NCBI GenBank assembly: GCA_025360525.1
Contig: JANYCA010000104.1
Span: 1-54,969, forward strand
Reading direction: 5' to 3'
Length of the DNA stretch: 54,969 bases
From: Chitinophagaceae bacterium
Lineage (GTDB): Bacteria; Bacteroidota; Bacteroidia; Chitinophagales; Chitinophagaceae
A program made the translations under genes and the position numbers. Positions within the stretch are counted from its first letter, which is position 1; each line of letters starts with the position of its first letter. This document shows positions 33,912-42,850 of this stretch, in pieces. The notes below the pieces were generated by a model. The model saw nothing but the letters and a program-made list of their open reading frames with translations, had not been told where the DNA came from and made no database searches.

Positions 33912-34487
33912 ATGAAAATTCTTGTTTTTGATAACTACGATTCTTTTACCTACAACCTGGTGCACCTGGTAGAGAAAATAACACACCAAAAAGTGGAGGT
34001 ATTTCGCAATGACCAGATTGCGTTGGAGCAGGTAAAAAATTACGATAAGATAATTTTGTCTCCGGGGCCGGGCGTGCCACCAGAGGCTGGTTTATTGTTA
34101 CCGCTTATAAAAGAATATGCTGCTACCAAATCTATACTGGGCGTTTGTTTGGGGCACCAGGCCATTGGCGAGGCATTTGGTGGTACGCTCGAAAATTTAA
34201 GTACAGTGTACCATGGTATTGCTACACCTATACAAATCACCAATGAAGATGCGCCCATTTTTAAAGGCATGGGTAAATCGATTGAAGTTGGACGTTATCA
34301 TTCCTGGATTGTAAGTGATAAAAATTTTCCGACGGAGCTGGAGGTAACTGCTGTTGATAGCAATGGCTTTATAATGGCGTTGCAGCATAAAACATATGAT
34401 GTGCAGGGTGTTCAGTTTCATCCGGAGAGTGTGTTGACACCGGTTGGTGAAAAGCTCATGAGGAACTGGCTGGGAATACAAAACTAA
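33912..34487 (+). CDS. trpG: Anthranilate synthase component II (glutamine amidotransferase)
   Basis: 191-aa class I glutamine amidotransferase supplying ammonia to TrpE. It shows the DNYDSFTYNLVH N-terminus, oxyanion loop LSPGPGVP, nucleophile Cys in GVCLGHQAIGEAFGG, RYHSW, and the catalytic His-Glu in VQFHPESVLTP. Only one base separates it from trpE, so the two subunits are translationally coupled. It could also serve folate synthesis (PabA role), as in many bacteria with one copy. Confidence 0.96.
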   Translation: MKILVFDNYDSFTYNLVHLVEKITHQKVEVFRNDQIALEQVKNYDKIILSPGPGVPPEAGLLLPLIKEYAATKSILGVCLGHQAIGEAFGGTLENLSTVYHGIATPIQITNEDAPIFKGMGKSIEVGRYHSWIVSDKNFPTELEVTAVDSNGFIMALQHKTYDVQGVQFHPESVLTPVGEKLMRNWLGIQN

Positions 34488-34620
34488 TGAAATCAATCGG
34501 CTGTAAAACAACACCAGGTAGTGCTGTTTACTTTATCAAATGTTGAATGTAGGTGAGTAGTAAATTAATTATAAATCAACCAGCTTAGTTCTCCTTCCGG
34601 GGTGAGGCAAAAGAGAAAAC

Positions 34621-35607
34621 ATGAAAAAAATATTAAACTATTTATTTGAATACAAATCATTATCCAGGGAGCAAGCGAAAGAAATACTCATCAACATTTC
34701 TAACAACCTGTACAATGAAAGTGAAATAGCTGCTTTCATAACTGTTTACCTGATGCGGAGTATCAGCATCGAGGAGTTAGAGGGCTTCAGGGATGCATTG
34801 TTGCAATTGTGTGTGCCGGTTGATTTAGCAGGAACTGAATTAATTGATATTGTTGGTACCGGCGGCGATGGAAAGAATACGTTTAATATTTCCACGTTAA
34901 GTTGTTTTATTGTAGCTGGTACTGGAAATAAAGTAGCCAAACATGGTAACTATGGCGCCACCTCCATCAGTGGTAGCAGCAATGTAATGGAGCAAATGGG
35001 TTATAAGTTTACCAACAACAACGATCAATTAAAAAAAGAAATAGCGACTGCCAATATTTGCTTTCTGCATGCACCACTATTTCATCCGGCATTAAAAGTG
35101 GTGGGCCCAATACGGAAAAATTTAGGCGTTCGCACATTCTTTAATATGCTGGGACCAATGGTAAACCCTGCTTTCCCCAAACACCAGCTGGTAGGGGTTT
35201 ACAATCTTGAAATGGCCAGAATTTATAACTACCTGTTGCAACAGACAGATAAAAATTTTACGATCATTCATAGCCTGGATGGTTATGATGAGATTTCTTT
35301 AACAGGCGATACAAAAGTAATTACCAACAAAGGCGAAAAGATTCTTACGGCAGAATATCTTGGTAAAAGAACTGTTACGGCAACTGATATTTATGGTGGC
35401 GATACAGCAGAGGAAGCTGCCCAGATTTTCAAAAATATTTTACAAGGACAAGGAACCTGGGCACAAAATGCGGTAGTATTGGCTAATTCAGCCATGGCTT
35501 TGCAATGCACCGGCCAATACAGCAGTTACGATGAATGCTACCAGCTGGCAGTAGAAAGTTTAGAAAGCGGCAGGGCGTTAAATTCGCTGAAGATTTTAGT
35601 AGGGTGA
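34621..35607 (+). CDS. trpD: Anthranilate phosphoribosyltransferase
   Basis: 328-aa enzyme transferring phosphoribosyl from PRPP to anthranilate. PRPP/metal motifs are VGTGGDGKNTFNIST and KHGNYGATSISGSSNVMEQM. The anthranilate-site region has NICFLHAPLFHPALKVVGPI with RKNLGVRTFFNMLGPMVNP, and DGYDEISLTG marks the C-terminal lobe. ATG 34621, 133 bp after trpG. The spacer between this gene and trpC contains a 10-bp tandem repeat starting directly at the stop. Confidence 0.96.
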   Translation: MKKILNYLFEYKSLSREQAKEILINISNNLYNESEIAAFITVYLMRSISIEELEGFRDALLQLCVPVDLAGTELIDIVGTGGDGKNTFNISTLSCFIVAGTGNKVAKHGNYGATSISGSSNVMEQMGYKFTNNNDQLKKEIATANICFLHAPLFHPALKVVGPIRKNLGVRTFFNMLGPMVNPAFPKHQLVGVYNLEMARIYNYLLQQTDKNFTIIHSLDGYDEISLTGDTKVITNKGEKILTAEYLGKRTVTATDIYGGDTAEEAAQIFKNILQGQGTWAQNAVVLANSAMALQCTGQYSSYDECYQLAVESLESGRALNSLKILVG

Positions 35608-35707
35608 TGATAGTTGAAGGTGGTTGAATATTGTTAAATATTGTTTAAGGTGGTTGATGATGGTTGAATGTTGTTTAAAATGGTTGATGGTGGTTTAAAG
35701 TGGTTGA
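35608..35707 (+). repeat. 10-bp tandem repeat between trpD and trpC
   Basis: Ten contiguous decamers fill 35608-35707, starting immediately after the trpD TGA: variants of AGGTGGTTGA and ATATTGTTTA (for example TGATGGTTGA, ATGTTGTTTA, AAATGGTTGA). The period of exactly 10 bp is preserved across all units, with no indel. Confidence 0.85.
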
Positions 35708-35751
35708 ATTAAAATGATCCTAAATAGATACTCGAAAATTCTGATTAATAA

Positions 35752-36597
35752 ATGAAAATAAGTAACAATAGTTCCGATAATTCAAATTTCACGTTGGGGG
35801 TGGATGGGCCGAATATTTTAGACATCATAATTAAACAGAAAAAAATTGAAGTTGCCCGTGCAAAAGCAATCACGTCTTTGGCAACCTTGCAGCAAAGCGA
35901 AAACTTTAACCGGCAAACTATTTCAATGCGCCGGTTTTTATTGGATGAAAGTAAAACCGGAATTATTGCTGAGTTTAAAAGAAAGTCGCCCTCCAAAGGT
36001 GTCATTAATGCTACAGCAACAGTGGAAGCTGTTACAGCAGCCTATACTAAATTTGGCGCAAGTGCATTGAGTGTATTAACCGATGAACAATTTTTTGGAG
36101 GCAGTGTGGAAGATTTAAAAAAGGCAAGGATCAATCATATACCAATTTTGCGGAAAGATTTTATGATTGATGCCTACCAGATTGCAGAGGCCAAAGCGAT
36201 GGGAGCCGATGTGATATTGTTAATTGCTGCCTGCCTTACACCACTGCAGGTTAAAGAACTGGCAGCATATGCAACCAGTCTGCAGTTGGAGGTATTGCTT
36301 GAAATACATACCGAGCAAGAGTTACAGCACATTTGCGATGAAACTTCTATTGTGGGTATTAACAACCGGGATTTGAAAACTTTTACAGTTGATATTAACC
36401 GCTCCATTGAATTAAGTAAAAAAATACCTGGTAATAAATTACGAATTGCCGAAAGCGGCATCAATGATATTGAAACAATACGTATTTTTAAAAACGAAGG
36501 CTATCATGGTTTTCTTATAGGAGAAAACTTCATGAAACAGCCCGATCCAGCGGTTGCTTTTGCTCAATTTGTTAACGATTTCATTCAAAGTAAATAA
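35752..36597 (+). CDS. trpC: Indole-3-glycerol phosphate synthase
   Basis: 281-aa TIM-barrel enzyme closing the indole ring from CdRP. Catalytic and phosphate motifs are IIAEFKRKSPSKG (Glu and Lys), SVLTDEQFFGGS, LRKDFMIDAYQI, LEVLLEIHTEQEL, VGINNRDLKTF and IAESGIND. There is an N-terminal extension of about 20 Ser/Asn-rich residues before the usual start near ILDIIIKQKK; a later start is possible but no better ATG is available. Separate from TrpF, unlike the fused enterobacterial enzyme. Confidence 0.96.
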   Translation: MKISNNSSDNSNFTLGVDGPNILDIIIKQKKIEVARAKAITSLATLQQSENFNRQTISMRRFLLDESKTGIIAEFKRKSPSKGVINATATVEAVTAAYTKFGASALSVLTDEQFFGGSVEDLKKARINHIPILRKDFMIDAYQIAEAKAMGADVILLIAACLTPLQVKELAAYATSLQLEVLLEIHTEQELQHICDETSIVGINNRDLKTFTVDINRSIELSKKIPGNKLRIAESGINDIETIRIFKNEGYHGFLIGENFMKQPDPAVAFAQFVNDFIQSK

Positions 36598-36666
36598 TGC
36601 TTTCCAGGTATTATTGAGATGGTATCTGCAATATTTTTGGGTGAAATACAAAAATAGTTTTTCAGG

Positions 36667-37296
36667 ATGAGAGTAAAAGTTTGCGGTATCACACAACAAG
36701 AGCAGTTAAATGAAATGGCAGCGGTTGGTGCAACATTTGCCGGATTAATATTTTATCCCAAGTCGCCCAGGTATGTATTGCGACATATGACCACGAGCCA
36801 GATTAAAAAAGTAAACAATATTAATAAGGTAGGTGTATTTGTAAATGCATCGGTAGAAGAAATATTGCAAATGGTAGATGAATGCAGACTGCACATGGTA
36901 CAACTGCATGGTGATGAAACCCCCAGGTTTTGTGAAAAAATAGCTGATTATATTTCTGTGGTAAAAGCATTTCGGCTTACCGATACAGAAAATATCGGCT
37001 GGCGCATACAAGAATACATGGACGTTTGCGATATGTTTATGTTAGATACAGAAGGAGCAGGATATGGAGGCACTGGTAAAAAATTCGACATTCAACGTCT
37101 GAACAATGTTGTGATAGGAAAACCCTATTTTTTAGCCGGTGGAATAGAACCAGCCGATGCAGCAACATTGAAAGCTTTTGCAACTTTGCCGGAAGCCAAG
37201 GCATTGTTTGCCATTGATATTAATACAAAATTTGAACAGGTGCCAGGTGTTAAAGACATGGCTTTAATTGGAAATTTTATAAAAAAAATAAACTAA
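36667..37296 (+). CDS. trpF: Phosphoribosylanthranilate isomerase, copy 1
   Basis: 209-aa TIM-barrel isomerase. The catalytic Cys is in VKVCGIT (Cys6) and the catalytic Asp in FMLDTEGAGYGGTGKKFD. FYPKSPRYV, VGVFVNAS, VQLHGDE, FLAGGIEPADA and DINTKFEQVPGVKD are the normal landmarks. A purine-rich AGGATGA surrounds the start at 36667. A second, clearly diverged trpF follows after 7 bp, and both carry intact active-site residues. Confidence 0.94.
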   Translation: MRVKVCGITQQEQLNEMAAVGATFAGLIFYPKSPRYVLRHMTTSQIKKVNNINKVGVFVNASVEEILQMVDECRLHMVQLHGDETPRFCEKIADYISVVKAFRLTDTENIGWRIQEYMDVCDMFMLDTEGAGYGGTGKKFDIQRLNNVVIGKPYFLAGGIEPADAATLKAFATLPEAKALFAIDINTKFEQVPGVKDMALIGNFIKKIN

Positions 37297-37303
37297 TAAC
37301 AAA

Positions 37304-37936
37304 ATGAACATTAAAGTTTGCGGTATTACGCAGTACAAACAGTTACAACAATTAGATGGGCTCAACGTAGATTTTGCCGGATTAATCTTTCATCCGGGAT
37401 CGCCCAGGAATGTGGATGGCAAAATAAACCCGACCCAACTAAAAGACAGTGATTTTGATTTAAAAATTACAGGTGTTTTTTTAGACGCTGAAATGATTGA
37501 TATTCTTACCGCCATTGATGATTATGGTTTAGATGTGGTGCAATTGCATGGCAACGAAACACCGGAAATGTGTGACGATTTATCAGAAGAAGTGGAAGTG
37601 ATAAAGGTGTTTAGTTTGGGTGATGATGAAGCGGATATTGATGCGATGATTGCGCCTTACGATGCTGTATGCGATTACTATTTATTTGATACAAAAGCTG
37701 CTGATGGTGCAACCGGCGGTACCGGCAAAAAGTTTGACTGGAAAAGATTAGCTAAAGCAAAAATTGAAAAACCCTTTTTCCTGAGTGGTGGAATTAGTGT
37801 TGATGATATTGATGCGATCAAAAAATTTAAACATCCCGATTTTTTGGGAATTGATATCAACAGCCGCTTTGAAAAAGAACCCGGCGTAAAGGACATGGCC
37901 CTGGTTTTGCAAATAAAACAGGGATTAAAAAAATAG
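37304..37936 (+). CDS. trpF: Phosphoribosylanthranilate isomerase, copy 2
   Basis: 210-aa second TrpF. Catalytic Cys6 in IKVCGIT and Asp in LFDTKAADGATGGTGKKFDW are conserved, along with FHPGSPRNV, TGVFLDAE, VQLHGNE, FLSGGIS and DINSRFEKEPGVKDMAL. It is more acidic than copy 1 and differs along its length, so the duplication is old rather than recent. Both copies lie in the operon; which one carries the pathway flux is unknown. Confidence 0.93.
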   Translation: MNIKVCGITQYKQLQQLDGLNVDFAGLIFHPGSPRNVDGKINPTQLKDSDFDLKITGVFLDAEMIDILTAIDDYGLDVVQLHGNETPEMCDDLSEEVEVIKVFSLGDDEADIDAMIAPYDAVCDYYLFDTKAADGATGGTGKKFDWKRLAKAKIEKPFFLSGGISVDDIDAIKKFKHPDFLGIDINSRFEKEPGVKDMALVLQIKQGLKK

Positions 37937-37945
37937 CTGCGTAGT

Positions 37946-38452
37946 ATGATTTCAATAAGACATGCGGAAGAAAGTGATTTGCCGGCAATGCTGGAAATTT
38001 ACAATGAAATAATTGTTAACACTACAGCGGTTTGGCATGAAGAACCGCATACATTGGAAATGCGGAAAACCTGGTTTGCCCAAAGAAAGGAACAGGGCTT
38101 TCCGGTATTTGTAGCGGTAGAGGAGGGGCAGTTGCTGGGGTTTAGTACCATAGGACCTTTCAGGCCGTGGCCGGGCTACCGCTATACTGTTGAAAACTCT
38201 GTTTATGTAGCTGCCAATTGCAGGAGTAAGGGGGTAGCAAACTTACTAATGCCTCCATTAATTGTTGCAGCGAAAGAACTAAACCTTCACGCAATTGTTG
38301 CAGGGATAGAAGCGAGCAACGAAGCAAGTATTAAACTGCATAATAAATTTGGTTTTACAGAGGTTGCACATTTTAAAGAAGTAGGATTTAAGTTTGGGAG
38401 ATGGATGGATCTAAAGTTTTTGGAGCTGATTATGGTTGATCCAAAGCCCTGA
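37946..38452 (+). CDS. GNAT acetyltransferase, phosphinothricin-acetyltransferase-like
   Basis: 168-aa GNAT-fold N-acetyltransferase of the PAT/MnaT-like group. IRHAEESDLPAMLEIYNEII opens the domain. GPFRPWPGYRYTVENSVYVA marks the substrate-side strand, and the acetyl-CoA loop corresponds to RSKGVANLLM, with a Lys-Gly in place of the usual Gly-x-Gly. IEASNEASIKLHNKFGFTEV closes it. It sits in the trp operon 9 bp after trpF copy 2. Its link to Trp is unclear: amino-acid analogue detoxification is one possibility, hitch-hiking another. Confidence 0.85.
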   Translation: MISIRHAEESDLPAMLEIYNEIIVNTTAVWHEEPHTLEMRKTWFAQRKEQGFPVFVAVEEGQLLGFSTIGPFRPWPGYRYTVENSVYVAANCRSKGVANLLMPPLIVAAKELNLHAIVAGIEASNEASIKLHNKFGFTEVAHFKEVGFKFGRWMDLKFLELIMVDPKP

Positions 38453-38520
38453 GCAAACGTTTCAGAAGATGCTGGAATAAGTAAAGCCGCTTCGATAAAT
38501 GCCCAGTATAGATTTAAAAT

Positions 38521-38543
38521 ACAAGAGTGCGACGCCTGTGAAG
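38521..38543 (-). repeat. Dispersed repeat A, copy 2 (inverted)
   Basis: Plus strand ACAAGAGTGCGACGCCTGTG is the reverse complement of the GGCGTCGCACTCTTGT core seen at 28111 and 42337. It lies in the 149-bp gap between the first GNAT gene and trpB. Confidence 0.5.
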
Positions 38544-38601
38544 TTTAATCGATATTCATCTGCCTGGCTCCCAAAAAAATTGTGACAAATAAACTTAATA
38601 A

Positions 38602-39807
38602 ATGGAAACAACAATGCTGATGGAAAAGGAACATAATTTTGCAGTGAACGAGCACGGATATTATGGTGAATTTGGTGGTGCATTTATACCGGAAATGCTG
38701 TATCCAAATGTAAAGCAGCTGCAGGAGCAATACCTTCAGATAATGGGTGATCCAGCGTTTCAGCTGGAGGTGGATCAGTTGTTAAAAGATTATGTTGGCA
38801 GGCCAACACCTCTTTTTTTTGCAGAGCGATTGAGTAAAAGATATAGCACCAATATTTACTTAAAACGGGAAGATCTTTGCCATACCGGCGCTCATAAAAT
38901 CAATAATACAGTTGGCCAGATTTTGCTTGCACAACGGCTGGGTAAAACAAGGATTATTGCCGAAACCGGTGCCGGTCAGCATGGTGTGGCAACGGCTACC
39001 GTATGTGCGTTAAAGGGTATGGAGTGCATCGTGTACATGGGCGAAAAAGATATTGAACGGCAGGCACCCAATGTGGCAAGGATGAAAATGCTGGGAGCAA
39101 CGGTTGTACCTGCTTTAAGTGGAAGTAAAACGTTGAAAGATGCTACCAACGAGGCTATCAGGGATTGGATCAATAACCCGGCAGATACGCATTACATCAT
39201 TGGAAGTGTGGTTGGTCCGCATCCTTATCCCGATATGGTTGCAAGGTTTCAAAGTATAATCAGCCAGGAAATTAAGCAACAATTATTGGAAAAAACCGGC
39301 AGCGAATTGCCAACGCATGTAATTGCTTGTGTGGGTGGGGGCAGTAATGCCGCTGGTGCTTTTTATCATTTTTTGGATGATGAATCCGTAAAGCTGGTAG
39401 CTGTAGAAGCAGCCGGTCATGGTATAAATAGCGGCATGAGTGCAGCCACCACACAGTTGGGTACGCCGGGTATTTTGCATGGTAGCAAAAGTTTGCTGAT
39501 GCAAACTGCAGATGGACAGGTTATAGAGCCACACAGTATTTCAGCCGGTTTAGATTATCCGGGCATTGGTCCTTTGCACGCCTATTTGTATAAAAGCGGT
39601 CGTGGTATTTTTATGAGTGCTACCGATGAGGAGGCTTTGCATTCCGCATTTGATATCAGTAAAACAGAAGGCATCATCCCGGCTTTGGAAACAGCCCATG
39701 CTTTTTCGGTATTGGATAAAATGGAATTTGACGAAACAGATGTGGTGGTTATTTGCCTTAGCGGCAGGGGCGATAAAGATCTTGCAACCTACATGAACTA
39801 CCTGTAA
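38602..39807 (+). CDS. trpB: Tryptophan synthase beta chain
   Basis: 401-aa PLP-dependent subunit joining indole and serine. It is the canonical TrpB1 type: YGEFGGAFIPEML, the PLP lysine in REDLCHTGAHKINN (Lys99), ETGAGQHG, the phosphate-cup CVGGGSNAAGAFYHF, and SAGLDYPGIGP. ATG 38602 is the normal start. Its TAA overlaps the ATG of the following GNAT gene by one base (TAATG), implying coupling. Confidence 0.97.
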   Translation: METTMLMEKEHNFAVNEHGYYGEFGGAFIPEMLYPNVKQLQEQYLQIMGDPAFQLEVDQLLKDYVGRPTPLFFAERLSKRYSTNIYLKREDLCHTGAHKINNTVGQILLAQRLGKTRIIAETGAGQHGVATATVCALKGMECIVYMGEKDIERQAPNVARMKMLGATVVPALSGSKTLKDATNEAIRDWINNPADTHYIIGSVVGPHPYPDMVARFQSIISQEIKQQLLEKTGSELPTHVIACVGGGSNAAGAFYHFLDDESVKLVAVEAAGHGINSGMSAATTQLGTPGILHGSKSLLMQTADGQVIEPHSISAGLDYPGIGPLHAYLYKSGRGIFMSATDEEALHSAFDISKTEGIIPALETAHAFSVLDKMEFDETDVVVICLSGRGDKDLATYMNYL

Positions 39808-40286
39808 TGGATACAAACCAATTAGAAATTATTGCTTACAACGATAGCCTGGCGGGGGCTTTTAAGCACTTGAACGAAGCCTGGCTTCAAAAATACTTTG
39901 AGATAGAACCCATTGATGTGGAAATGCTGGGTAATCCAACGCAGTATTTTATCGACAAGGGCGGTCATATATTTTTTGCAAAAGTTGCAGGTGAAATTGC
40001 TGGTACTTTTGCGTTGTTAAAAGCAAGTGATGGCGTGTATGAATTGTCTAAAATGGCAGTTGATGAATCTTTTCAAGGTAAAAAAATAGGCAATAGGTTA
40101 ATGGAGTATGCAATAGCAAAGGCAATTGAATTAAATGCTGCAAAAATTATCCTCTATTCAAATACCAAGTTACCACCGGCCATTCATTTGTATCGAAAAT
40201 ACGGGTTTACGGAAGTACCGGTTACATCATCTGGTTACAAGCGTTGTAATATTAAAATGGAATTAATTATCCAAAAAGAACAATGA
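39807..40286 (+). CDS. GNAT acetyltransferase between trpB and trpA
   Basis: 159-aa GNAT protein of the MarR-associated/RimI-like kind. The domain contains FFAKVAGEIAGTFALLK, YELSKMAVDESFQGKKIGNR (acetyl-CoA pyrophosphate loop as Q-G-K-K-I-G), AAKIILYSNTKLPPAIHLY and RKYGFTEVPV. Its ATG shares a base with the trpB stop and its stop overlaps the trpA start as ATGA, so it is tightly embedded between two genes whose products normally form one complex. Substrate unknown. Confidence 0.85.
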   Translation: MDTNQLEIIAYNDSLAGAFKHLNEAWLQKYFEIEPIDVEMLGNPTQYFIDKGGHIFFAKVAGEIAGTFALLKASDGVYELSKMAVDESFQGKKIGNRLMEYAIAKAIELNAAKIILYSNTKLPPAIHLYRKYGFTEVPVTSSGYKRCNIKMELIIQKEQ

Positions 40287-41077
40287 ACAGAATCGATCAA
40301 CTATTTGCAACCAAAAAAAGCAATATCTTAAATGTGTATTGCACTGCAGGATATCCGGCTTTAACCAGTACAACTGAAGTGTTAGCGGCCTTGCAAAACT
40401 ATGGCGCCGATCTTATAGAAATTGGTATGCCCTACAGCGATCCGCTGGCAGATGGGCCTGTAATCCAACAAAGCAGCATGGTTGCCCTTGAAAATGGTAT
40501 GACCATTGCGACTTTATTTGAACAACTGAAAAATGTAAGAACTCCCAGCGCTTCCTCTGATACGGTGGAGGTTTCAGTGCCACTTATATTAATGGGCTAC
40601 ATGAACCCTGTTTTACAATACGGCTTAGAAAAATTTTGCGAAGATGCGGAGTCCGTTGGCGTGGATGGAATTATTTTACCCGACTTGCCCATCTATGAAT
40701 ATGAAAGCCTGTACAGGCAGCTGTTTGAAACGCACAACCTGCATTTTATATTTTTAGTAACACCGGAAACAGCCGAAGACCGTATCCGTAAAATTGATGC
40801 GTTAAGCAGCGGATTTATTTATGCGGTTTCATCCAGCAGCACAACAGGTAACAGCAAGCCAATAGAAGGGCAATCGGCATATTTTGAAAAGTTACAGGGC
40901 ATGCAATTGAAAAACCCCATACTGGTTGGCTTTGGCATCAAAGACAAAGCAACCTTTCAGGCAGCTTGCGCCCATACCAATGGAGCCATTATTGGAAGTG
41001 CCTATATCAATGAATTAAAACAAAACAGCAATATCGACACAGTTACTAAAGAATTCCTAAAAAAGATTCTGGCTTAA
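40283..41077 (+). CDS. trpA: Tryptophan synthase alpha chain
   Basis: 264-aa subunit releasing indole from indole-3-glycerol phosphate and channelling it to TrpB. Catalytic Glu46 is in LIEIGMPYSDPLADGPVIQ and Asp134 in IILPDLP. YAVSSSSTTG and VGFGIKDKAT are the phosphate-site loops. It starts in the ATGA overlap with the GNAT gene. It is the last gene of the operon; no clear intrinsic terminator follows in the 100 bp before the next gene. Confidence 0.96.
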   Translation: MNRIDQLFATKKSNILNVYCTAGYPALTSTTEVLAALQNYGADLIEIGMPYSDPLADGPVIQQSSMVALENGMTIATLFEQLKNVRTPSASSDTVEVSVPLILMGYMNPVLQYGLEKFCEDAESVGVDGIILPDLPIYEYESLYRQLFETHNLHFIFLVTPETAEDRIRKIDALSSGFIYAVSSSSTTGNSKPIEGQSAYFEKLQGMQLKNPILVGFGIKDKATFQAACAHTNGAIIGSAYINELKQNSNIDTVTKEFLKKILA

Positions 41078-41180
41078 TCCGTAACGATTAATTTAGTTAA
41101 TTTGCCATTGGAGATAGTGCTTGGTAGAGATTCCAATCTGCTGTTAAATTCGAATTATTTACATAAAATAAATACAGACA

Positions 41181-42302
41181 TTGAAAAATTTTTTAATCAT
41201 CGCATTTTTACTTCCTGCTGTTTGCATGGCGCAGCCTGCATCAAAAACCCATACCAAAGGGAAACAAACAAAAAGTTCTGCCGCAAAAAAAGACAATAAT
41301 AAAAATAATACTGCTGCGGTGGTTAAAGATGGGTTTACCATTGAAGGTGACGTAACAGGTTTTGCAGACGGCACAGGTATTTCTCTTTTAAATGGACAAA
41401 CCGGCGCACCAGAAGCCGAAACAACCATTAAAGCCAATCATTTTTCTTTTAGAGGTAAGGTTGACGAACCTGAGTTTAAAATATTGCTGGTAGATAAAAA
41501 GCCGCCTTATCTCACCATTTTTTTAGACAACAGCGAGGTAAAAGTTAACGGCACTAAAGAAGCATTTGATAGAAGCAGTGTTGCTGGTTCGCCGATGCAC
41601 AACGATTTTATGAAATTAAACCAGTCCCTTGCGCCGTACCAAAAAGTTTTTGCAGAAAATGCAGCTTATGATACCGCTGCCATTGCAGGTGCATTAAAGG
41701 TTACCGAAGATTTTGTCCAAAATAATCCGGCTTCTTTTATAACACCAATGGCCATTATCAGGCACCGGCAGTTGGCTGATGATCCATTTAAAACCGAAGC
41801 CCTTTTTAATCAGTTAACACCCGCTGTAAAAAAATCTGCAATGGGCAATTATATACTGCAACAGGTTACCGATGCAAAAGTAAACGCAATTGGAACTGTG
41901 CTGGCAGATTTTACCCAGGAAGATACAACGGGAACGCCATTTACCCTGGCATCTTTAAGAGGCAAGTATGTGTTGATAGATTTTTGGGCAAGTTGGTGCA
42001 GACCCTGCCGCCAGGAGAACCCAAATGTGGTGGCTAACTTCGAAAAATTTAAAGATAAAAATTTCACCGTGTTGGGCGTATCCCTCGATAAATCGAAGCC
42101 ATCGTGGATAGAGGCCATCCATATGGACGGGCTAAACTGGACTCATGTAAGTGACTTACAAGGATGGGCCAATGGAGTAGCCAAACAGTTTCAAATAGGT
42201 AGCATTCCACAAAACTTTTTAATAGGCCCCGATGGAAAAATAATTGCTAAAAACCTTCGTGGACCAGCCCTGGAGCAAAAGCTTACCCAGTTATTACAGT
42301 AA
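41181..42302 (+). CDS. TlpA-like thioredoxin-fold protein with DUF4369-like N-terminal domain
   Basis: 373-aa exported protein. The start is TTG 41181, the only start codon after an in-frame TAA 12 bp upstream. It gives signal peptide MKNFLIIAFLLPAVCMAQ. After a Lys/Asn-rich linker comes a DUF4369-like beta domain (about 50-130), a helical middle, and a C-terminal AhpC/TSA-thioredoxin domain (about 240-373) with WCRPC (272-276), VLGVSLD and GSIPQNFLIGPDGKI. It is expected to reduce or isomerise disulfides or act in resistance to stress in the periplasm. Confidence 0.9.
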   Translation: MKNFLIIAFLLPAVCMAQPASKTHTKGKQTKSSAAKKDNNKNNTAAVVKDGFTIEGDVTGFADGTGISLLNGQTGAPEAETTIKANHFSFRGKVDEPEFKILLVDKKPPYLTIFLDNSEVKVNGTKEAFDRSSVAGSPMHNDFMKLNQSLAPYQKVFAENAAYDTAAIAGALKVTEDFVQNNPASFITPMAIIRHRQLADDPFKTEALFNQLTPAVKKSAMGNYILQQVTDAKVNAIGTVLADFTQEDTTGTPFTLASLRGKYVLIDFWASWCRPCRQENPNVVANFEKFKDKNFTVLGVSLDKSKPSWIEAIHMDGLNWTHVSDLQGWANGVAKQFQIGSIPQNFLIGPDGKIIAKNLRGPALEQKLTQLLQ

Positions 42303-42850
42303 TTTTTTTTGGTTAACCAGCCGTCAGGCTTTGTGCGTCATTGGTGGCGTCGCACCCTTGTGCGGTCTATCATTTATCAGCATTTTTGGACCAGTTTCAT
42401 TTTGTGGGGAGTAAATAGAAGTTGAGGTTTTTTGGGAAAGTTACCGTTTTAAGATTTGGCTACTTCAACAGTAAGTTATTTTAATGAAAATGAATAATGT
42501 ATATCAATTACGCCAGAGGCGTAGCCTATTTGTAGATAATGAAAGATAAAGTATTTTGCCCCAGAGGGGCAACCTCCTGCATTGGTTAATCATAAAATTC
42601 AAAGAAATATTCATCTTTAAAAGCAATTTCAAATAATTTCAACAGGCTGATATATGCTGTTTTGAATGACAGCTTTTCATGATGTTTCGTTTGTTCACTT
42701 ACTCCACACCAAATGCAGATGATCCGTTTTTATCAAGTACAATTTTGAAGGTATATTGCTCTCAACGCAATAAGTTTTTTACAAATAAAAAGTTGTAATC
42801 AGCGGGAATAAAGGCAGCAAACAGCACCTTTAATAAATTTCAATTTGCAC
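42303..42850. other. Gene-free spacer with dispersed hairpin repeats
   Basis: 548 bp without a gene. It holds repeat A copy 3 (42337-42366, GGTGGCGTCGCACCCTTG) and two similar small hairpins of a common Bacteroidota intergenic type: TACGCCAGAGGCGTA (42509-42523) and GCCCCAGAGGGGC (42558-42570), about 50 bp apart and both with an AGAG-type loop. Confidence 0.6.
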
